Below, piece by piece: positions 15,829 to 24,445 of a stretch of DNA of 64,000 nucleotides. The first letter of the stretch is position 1. The number at the start of each line of letters is the position of its first letter. The notes below the pieces were generated by a model. It did not search any database. It worked only from the letters and a program-made list of their open reading frames with translations, and was not told where the DNA came from. A program made the position numbers and the translations under genes. Origin of the DNA: Paraburkholderia tropica (GTDB taxonomy: Bacteria > Pseudomonadota > Gammaproteobacteria > Burkholderiales > Burkholderiaceae); assembly GCF_900109265.1 (NCBI RefSeq), contig NZ_FNZM01000032.1, forward strand, positions 1 through 64,000. The letters are read 5' to 3'.

Positions 15829-18564
15829 TCAGCTCTCCTGCTTCTTGAGCAGCGCGACGGTCACGCCGAGCACGATGGGCGTGGCGATCGCCAGCGGCCA
15901 GAACGAGTTCCACAGATCGCTGAAATGCAACGCCTTGTTGAACACGCCCCGGCTGATGGTGAGCATGTGGCTCGCCGGATAGATCTGCCCGATGATGCGT
16001 CCCGCGCCTTCGAGCGACGAAACCGGCGTGATGAGCCCCGCGAACTGCACCGCGGGCACCATCGTGCCGATCATCGTGAAGAACAGCGCGGCGATCTGGC
16101 TCTTCGTGAACGTGGAGGCGAGCAGGCCGATGGCGGTCGCGCACAGGCAGTAGAGCATGCCCGCCGCGAACAAGGTCGGGAAGCTGCCTTTGATCGGCAC
16201 GCCGAACAACGTAATGGCGAGGAACACCATCAGCAGGAAGTTGAGCATCGCGAGCAGCACGTACGGCGCCTGCTTGCCGAGCAGGAATTCGAGCCGCGTG
16301 ACCGGCGTGACGTAGAGGTTGATGATCGAGCCGAGTTCCTTTTCGCGCACCACGGCGAGCGCGGTGAGCATGGCGGGCATCATCAGCAGCAACACGGGGA
16401 TCACGGCGGGCACCATCGCGGGCAGGCTGCGCACGTCGGGGTTGTAGCGAAAGCGTGTTTCGACGGCCACGGCGGCATGCGCGTCGGCGCCCAGACGCAG
16501 CTTCGCCTGTTCGAGCAGCCAGCCCTGATGCATGCCCATGATGTAGCCGCGCACGGTTTCCGCGCGCTGCGGCATCGCGCCGTCGACCCACACGCCGATC
16601 TGCACCGCCTTGCCGCGCGCCACGTCGCGTGCGAAGCCAGGTGGAATCTCGACCGCGAGCGCGAGTTCGCCGCTGCGCATGCGCTTGTCCATGTCCGCGT
16701 AGCTCGCCAGCGGCGGCCGCTCGATGAAGTAGCGCGAGCCCGCGAGATTCAGCTCGTAGTTGTGCGAGAGCGCGGTGCGGTCGTGATCGAGCACCGCGAA
16801 GCGCAAATCCTCCACGTCCATGCTGATGCCGAAGCCCATCACGAACAGCAGCAACAGCGAGCCCGCGAGCGCGAGCGTCGCGCGCACGGGGTCGCGCCGC
16901 AGTTCGAGCGCCTCGCGCCACATATAGCTCCACGCGCGCTGCAGGCTGAAGCCGCGATGCTGTTGCGGATGCGCGGCGGCGTCGGGATTTTCGGCCAGCA
17001 CGGAGAGTTCGTCGCCGGTGGTTTCCTCGGTGCCCGCGCCCGCATCCACGAGCCAGGCGATGAACGCTTCTTCGAGCGTGGCCGCGCCGCGATCGCGCGT
17101 GATGTTCGCGGGCGTGTCGCTCACCAGCACGCGGCCCGCGTGCATCAGCGAAATGCGGTCGCAGCGCCCGGCCTCGTTCATGAAGTGCGTGGAGATGAAG
17201 ATCGTCACCTGATCTTCGCGCGCGAGCGTGATCAGCAGGCGCCAGAAGTTGTCGCGCGCGACCGGATCGACGCCCGAGGTCGGTTCGTCGAGGATCAGCA
17301 ACTCGGGCTTGTGGACCATCGCCACCGCGAGCGAGAGCCGCTGGCGCACGCCGAGCGGCAGGCTGTCGGGCAGCGTGTCGAGCGCGTCGGCGAGGTCGAA
17401 GCGCTCGACCATTTCGTCGACGCGCGCCGGAATGTCGGCTTCGGGCACATGAAACAGACGTGCGTGCAGCACCAGATTCTGGCGCACCGTGAGTTCGCCA
17501 TAGAGCGAAAACGCTTGCGACATGTAGCCCACGCGGCGGCGCGTGTCGAGGTCGCGCGGATCGACTTCGTGCCCGAACAGCCAGGCTTTGCCTTCGGTCG
17601 CGGGCAGCAGGCCCGTGAGCATTTTCATCGTCGTCGACTTGCCGCAGCCGTTCGAGCCGAGAAAGCCGAAAATCTCGCCGCGCTGAATGCGAAAGCTCAC
17701 GTGATCGACGGCCACGAAGTCGCCGAAACGCATCGTCAGGTCTTTGGCCTCGATGGCGATTTCGGTGTGCTCGTCGACGTTGAGCGGCACGATCTCGACC
17801 GGCTGGTGGCCGCGTTTTTTCGCCTCGGGCAGCAGCGCGATGAAGGCTTCTTCGAGCGAGTCCGTGTGCGTGCGTTCGAGCAGTTCGGCGGGCTTGCCGA
17901 TCGCGAGCACCGCCCCGTCGTCCATCGCGATCAGCCAGTCGAAGCGCTGCGCCTCGTCCATGTACGCGGTCGCGACGATCACGCTCATCGACGGGCGTTC
18001 CTTGCGGATGCCGTTGATGAGGTCCCAGAACTGCGCGCGCGCGAGCGGGTCGACGCCCGTGGTCGGTTCGTCGAGGATCAGCAGGTCGGGGTCGTGGATC
18101 AGCGCGCAGCACAGGCCGAGCTTCTGCTTCATGCCGCCCGAGAGTTTGCCCGCGGGGCGCGCGAGAAACGGATCGAGGCCGGTGCTGCGCGTGAGCGCGT
18201 CGATGCGGCGGCGGCGCTCGTGTTCGTCGTGGCCGAACAGGCGGCCGAAGAACTGCAGATTCTCTTCGACCGAGAGCGTGGGATAGAGGTTCTTGCCGAG
18301 CCCTTGCGGCATGTAGGCGATGCGCGGGCAGACGTCGTCGCGATGCTTCTTGCTCGACATGTCGCCGCCGAGCACGCGCACGATCCCTTGCTGCACCTTG
18401 CGCGCGCCCGCGATCAGCGAAAGCAGGCTCGACTTGCCCACGCCGTCCGGGCCGATCATGCCGATCATCAGCCCGGCGGGGATGTCCTGGGTGACGTCGT
18501 GAAGCGCGACGATCTTGCCGTAGTGCAGGCCGACGTGCTCGAGGCGAACGACGGGTTCGCTCAT
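15829..18564 (-). CDS. Fused ABC transporter: two ATPase domains plus ABC-2 permease (RbbA/YhiH-like)
   Basis: A 911-residue three-domain protein. ATPase domain 1 (about residues 1-235) has Walker A 'GPDGVGKSS', signature 'LSGGMKQKL' and Walker B 'LLILDEPTTGVDP'. ATPase domain 2 (about 275-500) has Walker A 'GSNGCGKST', an altered signature 'LPLGVRQRL' and Walker B 'LLILDEPTSGVDP'. The C-terminal 370 residues are an ABC-2 permease with 'VREKELGSIINLYVTPVT'. The start was placed at 'MSEPVVRLEHVGLHYGK', whose ATG overlaps the adaptor gene stop; the frame extends upstream without support. It energises export with the adjacent permease, adaptor and outer-membrane channel. Confidence 0.92.
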   Translation of the reverse strand: MSEPVVRLEHVGLHYGKIVALHDVTQDIPAGLMIGMIGPDGVGKSSLLSLIAGARKVQQGIVRVLGGDMSSKKHRDDVCPRIAYMPQGLGKNLYPTLSVEENLQFFGRLFGHDEHERRRRIDALTRSTGLDPFLARPAGKLSGGMKQKLGLCCALIHDPDLLILDEPTTGVDPLARAQFWDLINGIRKERPSMSVIVATAYMDEAQRFDWLIAMDDGAVLAIGKPAELLERTHTDSLEEAFIALLPEAKKRGHQPVEIVPLNVDEHTEIAIEAKDLTMRFGDFVAVDHVSFRIQRGEIFGFLGSNGCGKSTTMKMLTGLLPATEGKAWLFGHEVDPRDLDTRRRVGYMSQAFSLYGELTVRQNLVLHARLFHVPEADIPARVDEMVERFDLADALDTLPDSLPLGVRQRLSLAVAMVHKPELLILDEPTSGVDPVARDNFWRLLITLAREDQVTIFISTHFMNEAGRCDRISLMHAGRVLVSDTPANITRDRGAATLEEAFIAWLVDAGAGTEETTGDELSVLAENPDAAAHPQQHRGFSLQRAWSYMWREALELRRDPVRATLALAGSLLLLFVMGFGISMDVEDLRFAVLDHDRTALSHNYELNLAGSRYFIERPPLASYADMDKRMRSGELALAVEIPPGFARDVARGKAVQIGVWVDGAMPQRAETVRGYIMGMHQGWLLEQAKLRLGADAHAAVAVETRFRYNPDVRSLPAMVPAVIPVLLLMMPAMLTALAVVREKELGSIINLYVTPVTRLEFLLGKQAPYVLLAMLNFLLMVFLAITLFGVPIKGSFPTLFAAGMLYCLCATAIGLLASTFTKSQIAALFFTMIGTMVPAVQFAGLITPVSSLEGAGRIIGQIYPASHMLTISRGVFNKALHFSDLWNSFWPLAIATPIVLGVTVALLKKQES

Positions 18565-19631
18565 CAGGGCACCTTGATCTTGAGTTTGTCGGGCCATTCC
18601 TCGTCGGGGTCGAGCTTGACCCAGGCGACGCCGGGCAGGCCGGTCTTCACGTACTTGAGATGCGCCTGAAGCAGCACGGGATCGATCTGCGCCTTCACGC
18701 GGAACATCAGCTTTTCGCGCTCGCTTTGCGTTTCCACCGTCTTGGGCGTGAACTGCGCGGTCGAGGACACGAACGTGACCTTGGCGGGAATCACCCATTC
18801 CGGCGCGGCGTCGAGAATGATGTGCACGTCCTGGCCGAGCGAGACGCGGCCCGCCGCGTTGGTCGGCAGGAAGAAGGTGAGGTAGACGTCGGCGAGGTCG
18901 ATCATGTTGAGCACCTTGCCGCCCGCGCCGAGCACTTCGCCGGGCTGCGCGACGCGGTACTGCACGCGCCCCGCGCGCGGCGCTTTCAGATCGCTGTCCT
19001 GAATGTCGGCCTGCACGCGGTCGATGGTCGCCTGCGCCGCCGCGATCGCCGAGACCGCGCCCGTCTGCTGCGCCTTGGCCGCCGAGACGGCCGCCGCCGC
19101 GGCGGTGACCTGCGCCTTGGCGGCGGCCACGGCGGCTTGCGAGCTTCGCACGCGCGCGCGGTCGTCGTCGAGTTCCTGCATCGACGATGCGCCTTCCTTC
19201 GAGAGTTTTTCCGAGCGCGCGAGACGGCGGCGCGCGGCGTCCAGTTCGCTTTCGCGTTGCGCGACGACAGCCTCGGCGGCGCGCTGGTCGCTCTCGCGCA
19301 GGGCGATCGTCGCCTTCGCGCTCGCGTCGGTATTGACGGCCTGCTGATGCTGCGCGACCGCTTCGCTGCGCTGCGCCTGGAGCGTTTCGACCTGCATGTG
19401 CGCGAGCACCTGGCCCGCCTCGACGAAATCGCCTTCCTTGACCAGCACGTCCTGCACGCGGCCCGCGAGTTTGGTGGCCACGTCGATCTCGGTGGCCTCG
19501 ATGCGGCCGTTGCCGTTCACGAAACCGGCGCCCGGGCCGCGATCGGCGTAATAGCGCCAGCCGAAATAACCGCCCACCGCGAGCACGATCACGACGACGG
19601 CGGGAATCACTTTGCGGGCTGAAATCTGCAT
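18564..19631 (-). CDS. HlyD-family membrane fusion protein
   Basis: A 355-residue periplasmic adaptor anchored by one N-terminal helix ('VIPAVVVIVLAVGGYFGW'). Residues about 45-90 are the first lipoyl half, 90-215 a long Ala/Gln-rich coiled-coil hairpin, and 215-350 the second lipoyl half plus beta-barrel ('APRAGRVQYRVAQPGEVLGAGG'). It links the ABC permeases in the inner membrane with the outer-membrane channel encoded just upstream. Gene order and a TGATG overlap with the ATPase gene support one complex, similar to YhiI-YhiH-YhhJ and YbhGFSR of enterobacteria. Confidence 0.92.
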   Translation of the reverse strand: MQISARKVIPAVVVIVLAVGGYFGWRYYADRGPGAGFVNGNGRIEATEIDVATKLAGRVQDVLVKEGDFVEAGQVLAHMQVETLQAQRSEAVAQHQQAVNTDASAKATIALRESDQRAAEAVVAQRESELDAARRRLARSEKLSKEGASSMQELDDDRARVRSSQAAVAAAKAQVTAAAAAVSAAKAQQTGAVSAIAAAQATIDRVQADIQDSDLKAPRAGRVQYRVAQPGEVLGAGGKVLNMIDLADVYLTFFLPTNAAGRVSLGQDVHIILDAAPEWVIPAKVTFVSSTAQFTPKTVETQSEREKLMFRVKAQIDPVLLQAHLKYVKTGLPGVAWVKLDPDEEWPDKLKIKVP

Positions 19632-19647
19632 GGCGGCAACCTCGGAA

Positions 19648-21312
19648 TCAGGGAGTGTGGGGCGCGGCGGCGGGCGCGCGCGACGCCTTCGGGGCCGGCT
19701 TCGCGCTCGGCGTGCCGGTGCCGGGCGCGGCGATCTCGGGCGAAATGGCGTGCGTTGCGCCGGGCGAAACGGTCGCGCCGTTTGTGTCGCTTTCCGAACC
19801 CATCACGCCGGGCGCGCTCGTGGCAAATCCGCCGCCGCCGAGCGCCGCATAGAGCGAGACGCGGCTCGACAGATACGCGCGCCGCGTTTGCACGAGCTGC
19901 TGCTGCACCGCGAGCAGGTCGCGCTGGGCGTCGAGCACTTCGAGGAACGGCGACGCGCCGTGGTCGTAGCGCAACTGCGCGAGGCGCGCGCGTTCGGCCT
20001 GGGCGGCTTCGGTCGCGCGCAGCGTCTCGACCTGTTCGGCGAGCCATTCGCGCGCGGCCAGCGCGTCGGCCACGTCGCGGAACGCCGACTGCACCGCGCG
20101 TTCGTACGAAGTCACGGCCTGATCGCGCTGCGACTTCGCGACTTCGAGATTCGATTCGCGGCGGCCCATGTCGAAGATCGGCAGCGACACGCTCGGCCCG
20201 AAATTCCACGCGCGGCTCGGGCCGGTGAAGAGGTCGGAAAGCTGGGTGCTGGCGGTGCCGAATGCGCCGGTCAGCGTGATCTTCGGGAAGAATTCCGCGC
20301 GCGCCGCGCCGATGTTCGCATTCGCGCCGCGCAACTGGAATTCGGCGGCGACGATGTCGGGCCGATTGGTCAGCAGGTCGGACGGCAGGCCCGGCGGCAG
20401 GTCGCGCATCACGGCGTGGTCGTCGAGCTTGACGTCGATATGCGGCATGTCGATGGGCTTGCCCACGAGCAGTTGCAGCGCATTCACGCGCGTCGCGCGC
20501 TCCTGCTGGAGTTGCGCGCCGAGCGCCTCGGCCTGGCGCCAGAGCGTTTCGACCTGCTTGAGATCGAGCCGCGAGATCGCGCCGACTTCGTGACGCCGCG
20601 TGAAGATGCGGTACGACTCCTTGCGGCTCGCGATCGTCTGCTGCGTGAGGGTGATGCGTTCGTCGAGTTCGCGCAGGCTCAGATAGCTGTTGGCGACCTG
20701 CTCGACGACGGTGAGCGTGACGGCCTGGCGCGCGGCGTCGGTGGCGAGATAGTTCTGTAGCGCGGCTTCCTTGAGATTGGCCACGCGGCCCCAGAAGTCG
20801 AGTTCCCAGCTCGCGAGGCCGATGCCGACCTGATACTGGCTGGCCGTCACGGGCACGCCGTAACCCGAGAGCTGCGCGGGCACCCGCGCGCGGGCGAGAT
20901 CGGCTTCCACGCCGATGGTCGGAAACTGGTCGGCGCGGCGAATGCCGTACATCGCGCGCGCTTCTTCCACGCGCTGGATCGCGAGTTGCAGATCCTTGTT
21001 GTAATCGAGCGCCTCGGCGATCAGACCTTGCAGCACGGGGTCGGTGAAGTAATCCTTCCAGCCCACCTGCACGGCGCTCAGCGTGTTCGCGCCGTTCGAC
21101 GGCGTGCCGCTTTCGGGGAAGGTCTGCGGGACCGGCAAGGGCGGCTGCTCATACTCGGGCGCGAGCGAGACGCAGCCGGTGAAGGCCGTGGCGACGGCGG
21201 CGAAGGCGAGCGTCAGCGGCCAATGCCGGGCGTGGCGCGACGGAGCGGGCGTGCCGAACGTTCCGGACGAGCCGGTTGCGTCAAACGCGGCAACGACAGG
21301 GCGGCGGGTCAT
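19648..21312 (-). CDS. NodT-family outer-membrane efflux lipoprotein
   Basis: A 554-residue TolC-like channel protein. The N-terminus carries an unusually long Ser/Pro-containing stretch before a hydrophobic segment and lipobox 'AFTGC' near residue 47. Two outer-membrane efflux domains follow, with long helices and 'GVPVTASQYQVGIGLASWELDFWGR' (typical NodT pattern; strand and helix repeats at about 130-320 and 340-510). GAGGAGAAG precedes the chosen ATG; the open frame runs 143 codons further upstream without support. It is the first gene of the exporter operon. The C-terminal 60 residues are Ala/Pro-rich and probably disordered. Confidence 0.9.
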   Translation of the reverse strand: MTRRPVVAAFDATGSSGTFGTPAPSRHARHWPLTLAFAAVATAFTGCVSLAPEYEQPPLPVPQTFPESGTPSNGANTLSAVQVGWKDYFTDPVLQGLIAEALDYNKDLQLAIQRVEEARAMYGIRRADQFPTIGVEADLARARVPAQLSGYGVPVTASQYQVGIGLASWELDFWGRVANLKEAALQNYLATDAARQAVTLTVVEQVANSYLSLRELDERITLTQQTIASRKESYRIFTRRHEVGAISRLDLKQVETLWRQAEALGAQLQQERATRVNALQLLVGKPIDMPHIDVKLDDHAVMRDLPPGLPSDLLTNRPDIVAAEFQLRGANANIGAARAEFFPKITLTGAFGTASTQLSDLFTGPSRAWNFGPSVSLPIFDMGRRESNLEVAKSQRDQAVTSYERAVQSAFRDVADALAAREWLAEQVETLRATEAAQAERARLAQLRYDHGASPFLEVLDAQRDLLAVQQQLVQTRRAYLSSRVSLYAALGGGGFATSAPGVMGSESDTNGATVSPGATHAISPEIAAPGTGTPSAKPAPKASRAPAAAPHTP

Positions 21313-21884
21313 GGGTGACTTCTCCTCTCGCGCAGGCTGCGGTTCACACAGGGCGACGCGCGCGGCGCGCGTCATGCGCGCGAGGTCAGCGTCGGGCGTG
21401 GTGCGGGCGTCGAGTGAGGGGCGCAGCGGTGCGGCGGGCATCAATGCGCGCCGCCGTGCAAAGGCCGTGACCATCCGGCGTCCGGTGCTTCGATATGGGT
21501 GACGGCGCGCCGCATAACAAGCAACGCAAGGTGCGGCGCAGCGCCGCTCCGGCGCGGTGCGCGAACGACGAGGCGAGACGCGGGCGGGTGCACACGCGTC
21601 GCAAAGCGGCGATTCGATCGTTGAGTGGTCATCATCTTGCGGCGCGTGTGGCGGACGATGGCGACTCGCGGAATGCGGTGCGCATCGCGTCCGGGACGCG
21701 CGCGGCGCACGCGCGTCCCGATTCGCGAACGATCGTGACACAAAGCAAAAAGCCGTGACGGCGAGGTGCGCAGTCGAAACGCGTCGTCCGTTTCGACGCG
21801 GCGTGCGCCAATCGAGCGGCGGCGCGTGCCGCCGCCCGACGGGCGCGACTCGCGCGATGGCGGCTTACGCGGGCTTTCTTGCGC
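21313..21884. other. Intergenic region, 572 bases, one strong hairpin
   Basis: The region separates the efflux operon from a small exported-protein gene. A perfect 10-bp hairpin lies at 21693-21719 (GGGACGCGCG with its complement around a 7-base loop), but with no T-run on either strand. No gene is supported here. The efflux operon promoter must lie in the first few hundred bases upstream of 21312, but I cannot point to it. Confidence 0.55.
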
Positions 21885-22394
21885 TTACATCGGCCAGACG
21901 AAAGCCTCGTGCGTGTGCGCGCGCTGGCCGATGTCGACGGTGCGGCGCACGGTCTTGCCGTCGTGGCTCGCAGTCACGATGTAATGGCCGTCGGGCAGCG
22001 TGACCAGCATGAACGGACCGTTCGTGCGCGTGGCGAGCAGTTGCTGGCCGTGCGCGTCGGCGATCTTCACCGGCACGTTGGCGAGATATTCATTGCCGCC
22101 CGCCGTCTGGCGCGCGAATTCGAGCGAGAGCGGATAACGCGGCATCGCCGCCTTGAACGCCGCCGACTGATCGCTGCCGATGCCGCCGGAGAGATACGCA
22201 ATCGAGCCTGCGCGTTGCGGCGAAGGTAGCGCGCCGAGATTCGCTGCGGATGTGTCCGCGCTGGCGTTGGCGCTGGCGTTGGCGTGATTCGCAAGCGCCG
22301 CCGCGTAAGCCCCTGGTGCGCCGAACGCGCCGAAGGTGAGCGCGAGCGACGCTGTCGTCGACAGCGCCATCCGTGTGAAAGTGCGTGCCTTCAT
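21885..22394 (-). CDS. Small exported protein with a carboxypeptidase-regulatory-like fold segment
   Basis: A 169-residue protein with a signal peptide ('MKARTFTRMALSTTASLALTF', cleavage likely after 'AYAAA'). An Asn/Ala/Ser-rich low-complexity stretch follows, encoded by a 12-bp repeat. The C-terminal part ('GPFMLVTLPDGHYIVTASHDG') resembles the beta-sandwich 'effect of ligand on tissue' pattern seen in carboxypeptidase-regulatory-like domains. This start was chosen over an ATG 16 codons upstream because the signal peptide begins here. The function is unknown. Confidence 0.75.
   Translation of the reverse strand: MKARTFTRMALSTTASLALTFGAFGAPGAYAAALANHANASANASADTSAANLGALPSPQRAGSIAYLSGGIGSDQSAAFKAAMPRYPLSLEFARQTAGGNEYLANVPVKIADAHGQQLLATRTNGPFMLVTLPDGHYIVTASHDGKTVRRTVDIGQRAHTHEAFVWPM
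22258..22281. repeat. Perfect 12-bp tandem duplication
   Basis: GCGCTGGCGTTG occurs twice in direct succession, in codon phase, and encodes the N-A-S-A period just after the signal peptide of the small exported protein. Confidence 0.8.
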
Positions 22395-22511
22395 GATCGA
22401 CCTCCATCGATGTGAACGAGGTGAATCGAGACTAGGCCGCATGACTTAAAAGTCCCTTAAAACAGGGCCGATTTGCCATTTTTCGATCGACACGCAAGTG
22501 CAAGCCATTTG

Positions 22512-22546
22512 AAAAAAAAGCCGCCGGTCGCGAGGCGAACGGCGGC
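22512..22546 (-). terminator. Intrinsic terminator of the lactate operon
   Basis: On the minus strand an 11-bp stem with one mismatch (arms 22520-22530 and 22536-22546, loop 22531-22535) is followed by eight U residues (A-run 22512-22519 on the plus strand). It lies about 65 bases beyond the lldP stop. Confidence 0.9.
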
Positions 22547-22610
22547 TTGTGCTGGTGCCTTTGTGTGGCGTCGCCGCACGTACTGTGCGGCGCACGGTCG
22601 AGCCATGCGC

Positions 22611-24338
22611 TTACTGCGGAATCATGCCCGTGAGCACATACGCCTGAATCAGCGTGACGATGCCGACGATGCCCGCGAAGAAGAGGCTATGGCGCACCGT
22701 GAAGCGGAACAGCGACGCTTCCTTGCCGACGAGACCCGTGGCCGCGCAGGCGACCGCGATCGATTGCGGCGAGATCATCTTGCCGCTCACGCCGCCCGAG
22801 GTGTTGGCCGCCACGAGCAGCGTGTCCGAGACGCCGATCTGGTGCGCCGTGGTGTGCTGGAGCGAGCAGAACAGCGCGTTCGACGAGGTGTCCGAACCGG
22901 TCAGGAACACGCCGAGCCAGCCGAGGAACGGCGAGAAGAACGGGAACGCCGCGCCCGTGCCGGCCAGCGCGAGCGCCAGCGTCGACGACATGCCCGAGTA
23001 ATTCGCCACGAACGCGAAGGCGAGCACGAGACCGATCGAGAGCACCGGACGGCGCAGGTCGCCGAGCGTTTCGAAGAACGCGGTCACGGCGGCGCGCGGC
23101 TTCATCTTCAGCACGATCACCGAGATGATGGCCGTGATCATGATCGCGGTGCCGACCGCCGAGAGCCAGTCGAGCTTGAACACGGCTTCGTAGGGCTTGG
23201 GCGAGGCGACGATCGGTGCGGTGCGCACCACGAGTTGATCGAGGCCCGGCACATGGAAGCTCAGCACGGTGCCCGCGAGCACGCCCTTCGCGGCGAACAG
23301 CGCCTTGAACGGCTTCACGCTCCAGACCGTGACGATGGCGGTCAGCAGAATGAACGGCGACCACGCACGCACGGTTTGCGCGAGCGAATACGGCGACGCC
23401 TGGCGGCTCGACGCTTTCGTGCCGTTGTTGCCATTGCCGCCGAACTGGCCGCCGCCGAAGCCGCCGAGCGTGGCCGCGCCGCCGCTCATGCGCGCATTTG
23501 CGCCGGCTGCTTGCATCGCGCGGCGCGGTTGCCACACGTTGAGGAAGGCCGCGAGCGCGACGAGGCTCACGAGCGCCGAGGTGATGTCCGGCAGTTCAGG
23601 CCCGATGTGATTCGACGTGAAGTACTGCGTGATCGCGAAGCTGCCGCCCGCGACCAGCGCGGCGGGCCACGTTTCCTTGAGGCCGCGCTTGCCGTCCATG
23701 ATGAAGACGAGCCAGAACGGCACGAACAGCGACAGCAGCGGCAATTGACGACCCGCCATCGCGCCGATCAGGAACGGATCGATTCCCGTCACCTGGCCCG
23801 CGACGATGATCGGAATGCCCATCGCGCCGAACGCCACGGGCGCGGTGTTGGCGATCAGGCACAGGCCCGCCGCGTAGAGCGGCTCGAAGCCGAGCCCCAC
23901 GAGCAGCGCCGAGGTGATGGCGACGGGCGCGCCGAAGCCCGCCGCGCCTTCGAGGAACGCGCCGAACGAGAAGCCGATCAGCAGCAGTTGCAGGCGTTGA
24001 TCGTCGGTGATCGAGAGCACGGAGGCGCGAATCACTTCGAACTGCCCCGTCTTCACGACGATCTTGTAGAGGAACACGGCCGTCACGATGATCCACGCGA
24101 TCGGCCAGATGCCGTAGGCGAAGCCGAAACCCGCCGACACCAGCGCCTGCTTCACCGGCATGCCGTATTCGAAGATCGCCACGCCGAGCGCGAGCACGAG
24201 CGTGATCGCGGCAGCGACGTGACCCTTGAGGCGCAGGCCCGCGAGCGCGACGAAGAAGAACAGGATGGGCACGGCGGCCACGAGCGCGGACAGCCACAGA
24301 CTGCCGAGCGGGGTATAGATCTGATGCCAGGGTTGCAC
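22611..24338 (-). CDS. lldP: L-lactate permease
   Basis: A 575-residue polytopic transporter of the LctP family with about 12-14 membrane helices. 'GFGAPVAITSALLVGLGFEPL' and 'NTAPVAFGAMGIPI' are hallmarks. It imports lactate and probably glycolate by proton symport. It is the last gene of the lut operon, 107 bases after lutB. A Gly/Asn-rich hydrophilic insertion at about residues 275-315 ('GGFGGGQFGGNGNNG') interrupts the central loop and looks disordered. Confidence 0.95.
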   Translation of the reverse strand: MQPWHQIYTPLGSLWLSALVAAVPILFFFVALAGLRLKGHVAAAITLVLALGVAIFEYGMPVKQALVSAGFGFAYGIWPIAWIIVTAVFLYKIVVKTGQFEVIRASVLSITDDQRLQLLLIGFSFGAFLEGAAGFGAPVAITSALLVGLGFEPLYAAGLCLIANTAPVAFGAMGIPIIVAGQVTGIDPFLIGAMAGRQLPLLSLFVPFWLVFIMDGKRGLKETWPAALVAGGSFAITQYFTSNHIGPELPDITSALVSLVALAAFLNVWQPRRAMQAAGANARMSGGAATLGGFGGGQFGGNGNNGTKASSRQASPYSLAQTVRAWSPFILLTAIVTVWSVKPFKALFAAKGVLAGTVLSFHVPGLDQLVVRTAPIVASPKPYEAVFKLDWLSAVGTAIMITAIISVIVLKMKPRAAVTAFFETLGDLRRPVLSIGLVLAFAFVANYSGMSSTLALALAGTGAAFPFFSPFLGWLGVFLTGSDTSSNALFCSLQHTTAHQIGVSDTLLVAANTSGGVSGKMISPQSIAVACAATGLVGKEASLFRFTVRHSLFFAGIVGIVTLIQAYVLTGMIPQ

Positions 24339-24445
24339 TACGGTCTCCTCCGATGATGCGGATAAAAATGGCGATGCGGATCGTCAGGCCGGTTATGCAA
24401 TGTAGTTCGGATGCCTGACGAGTGTGATTCGTAGCGAGTCGAACG

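Noticed and set aside
21693..21719. Terminator for the gene at 21885
   Set aside because: The stem is perfect but no U-run follows on either strand and it lies 165 bases beyond the stop.
24339..24445. Separate promoter or gene between lutB and lldP
   Set aside because: Only 107 bases without a clear promoter or terminator; simplest reading is one operon.
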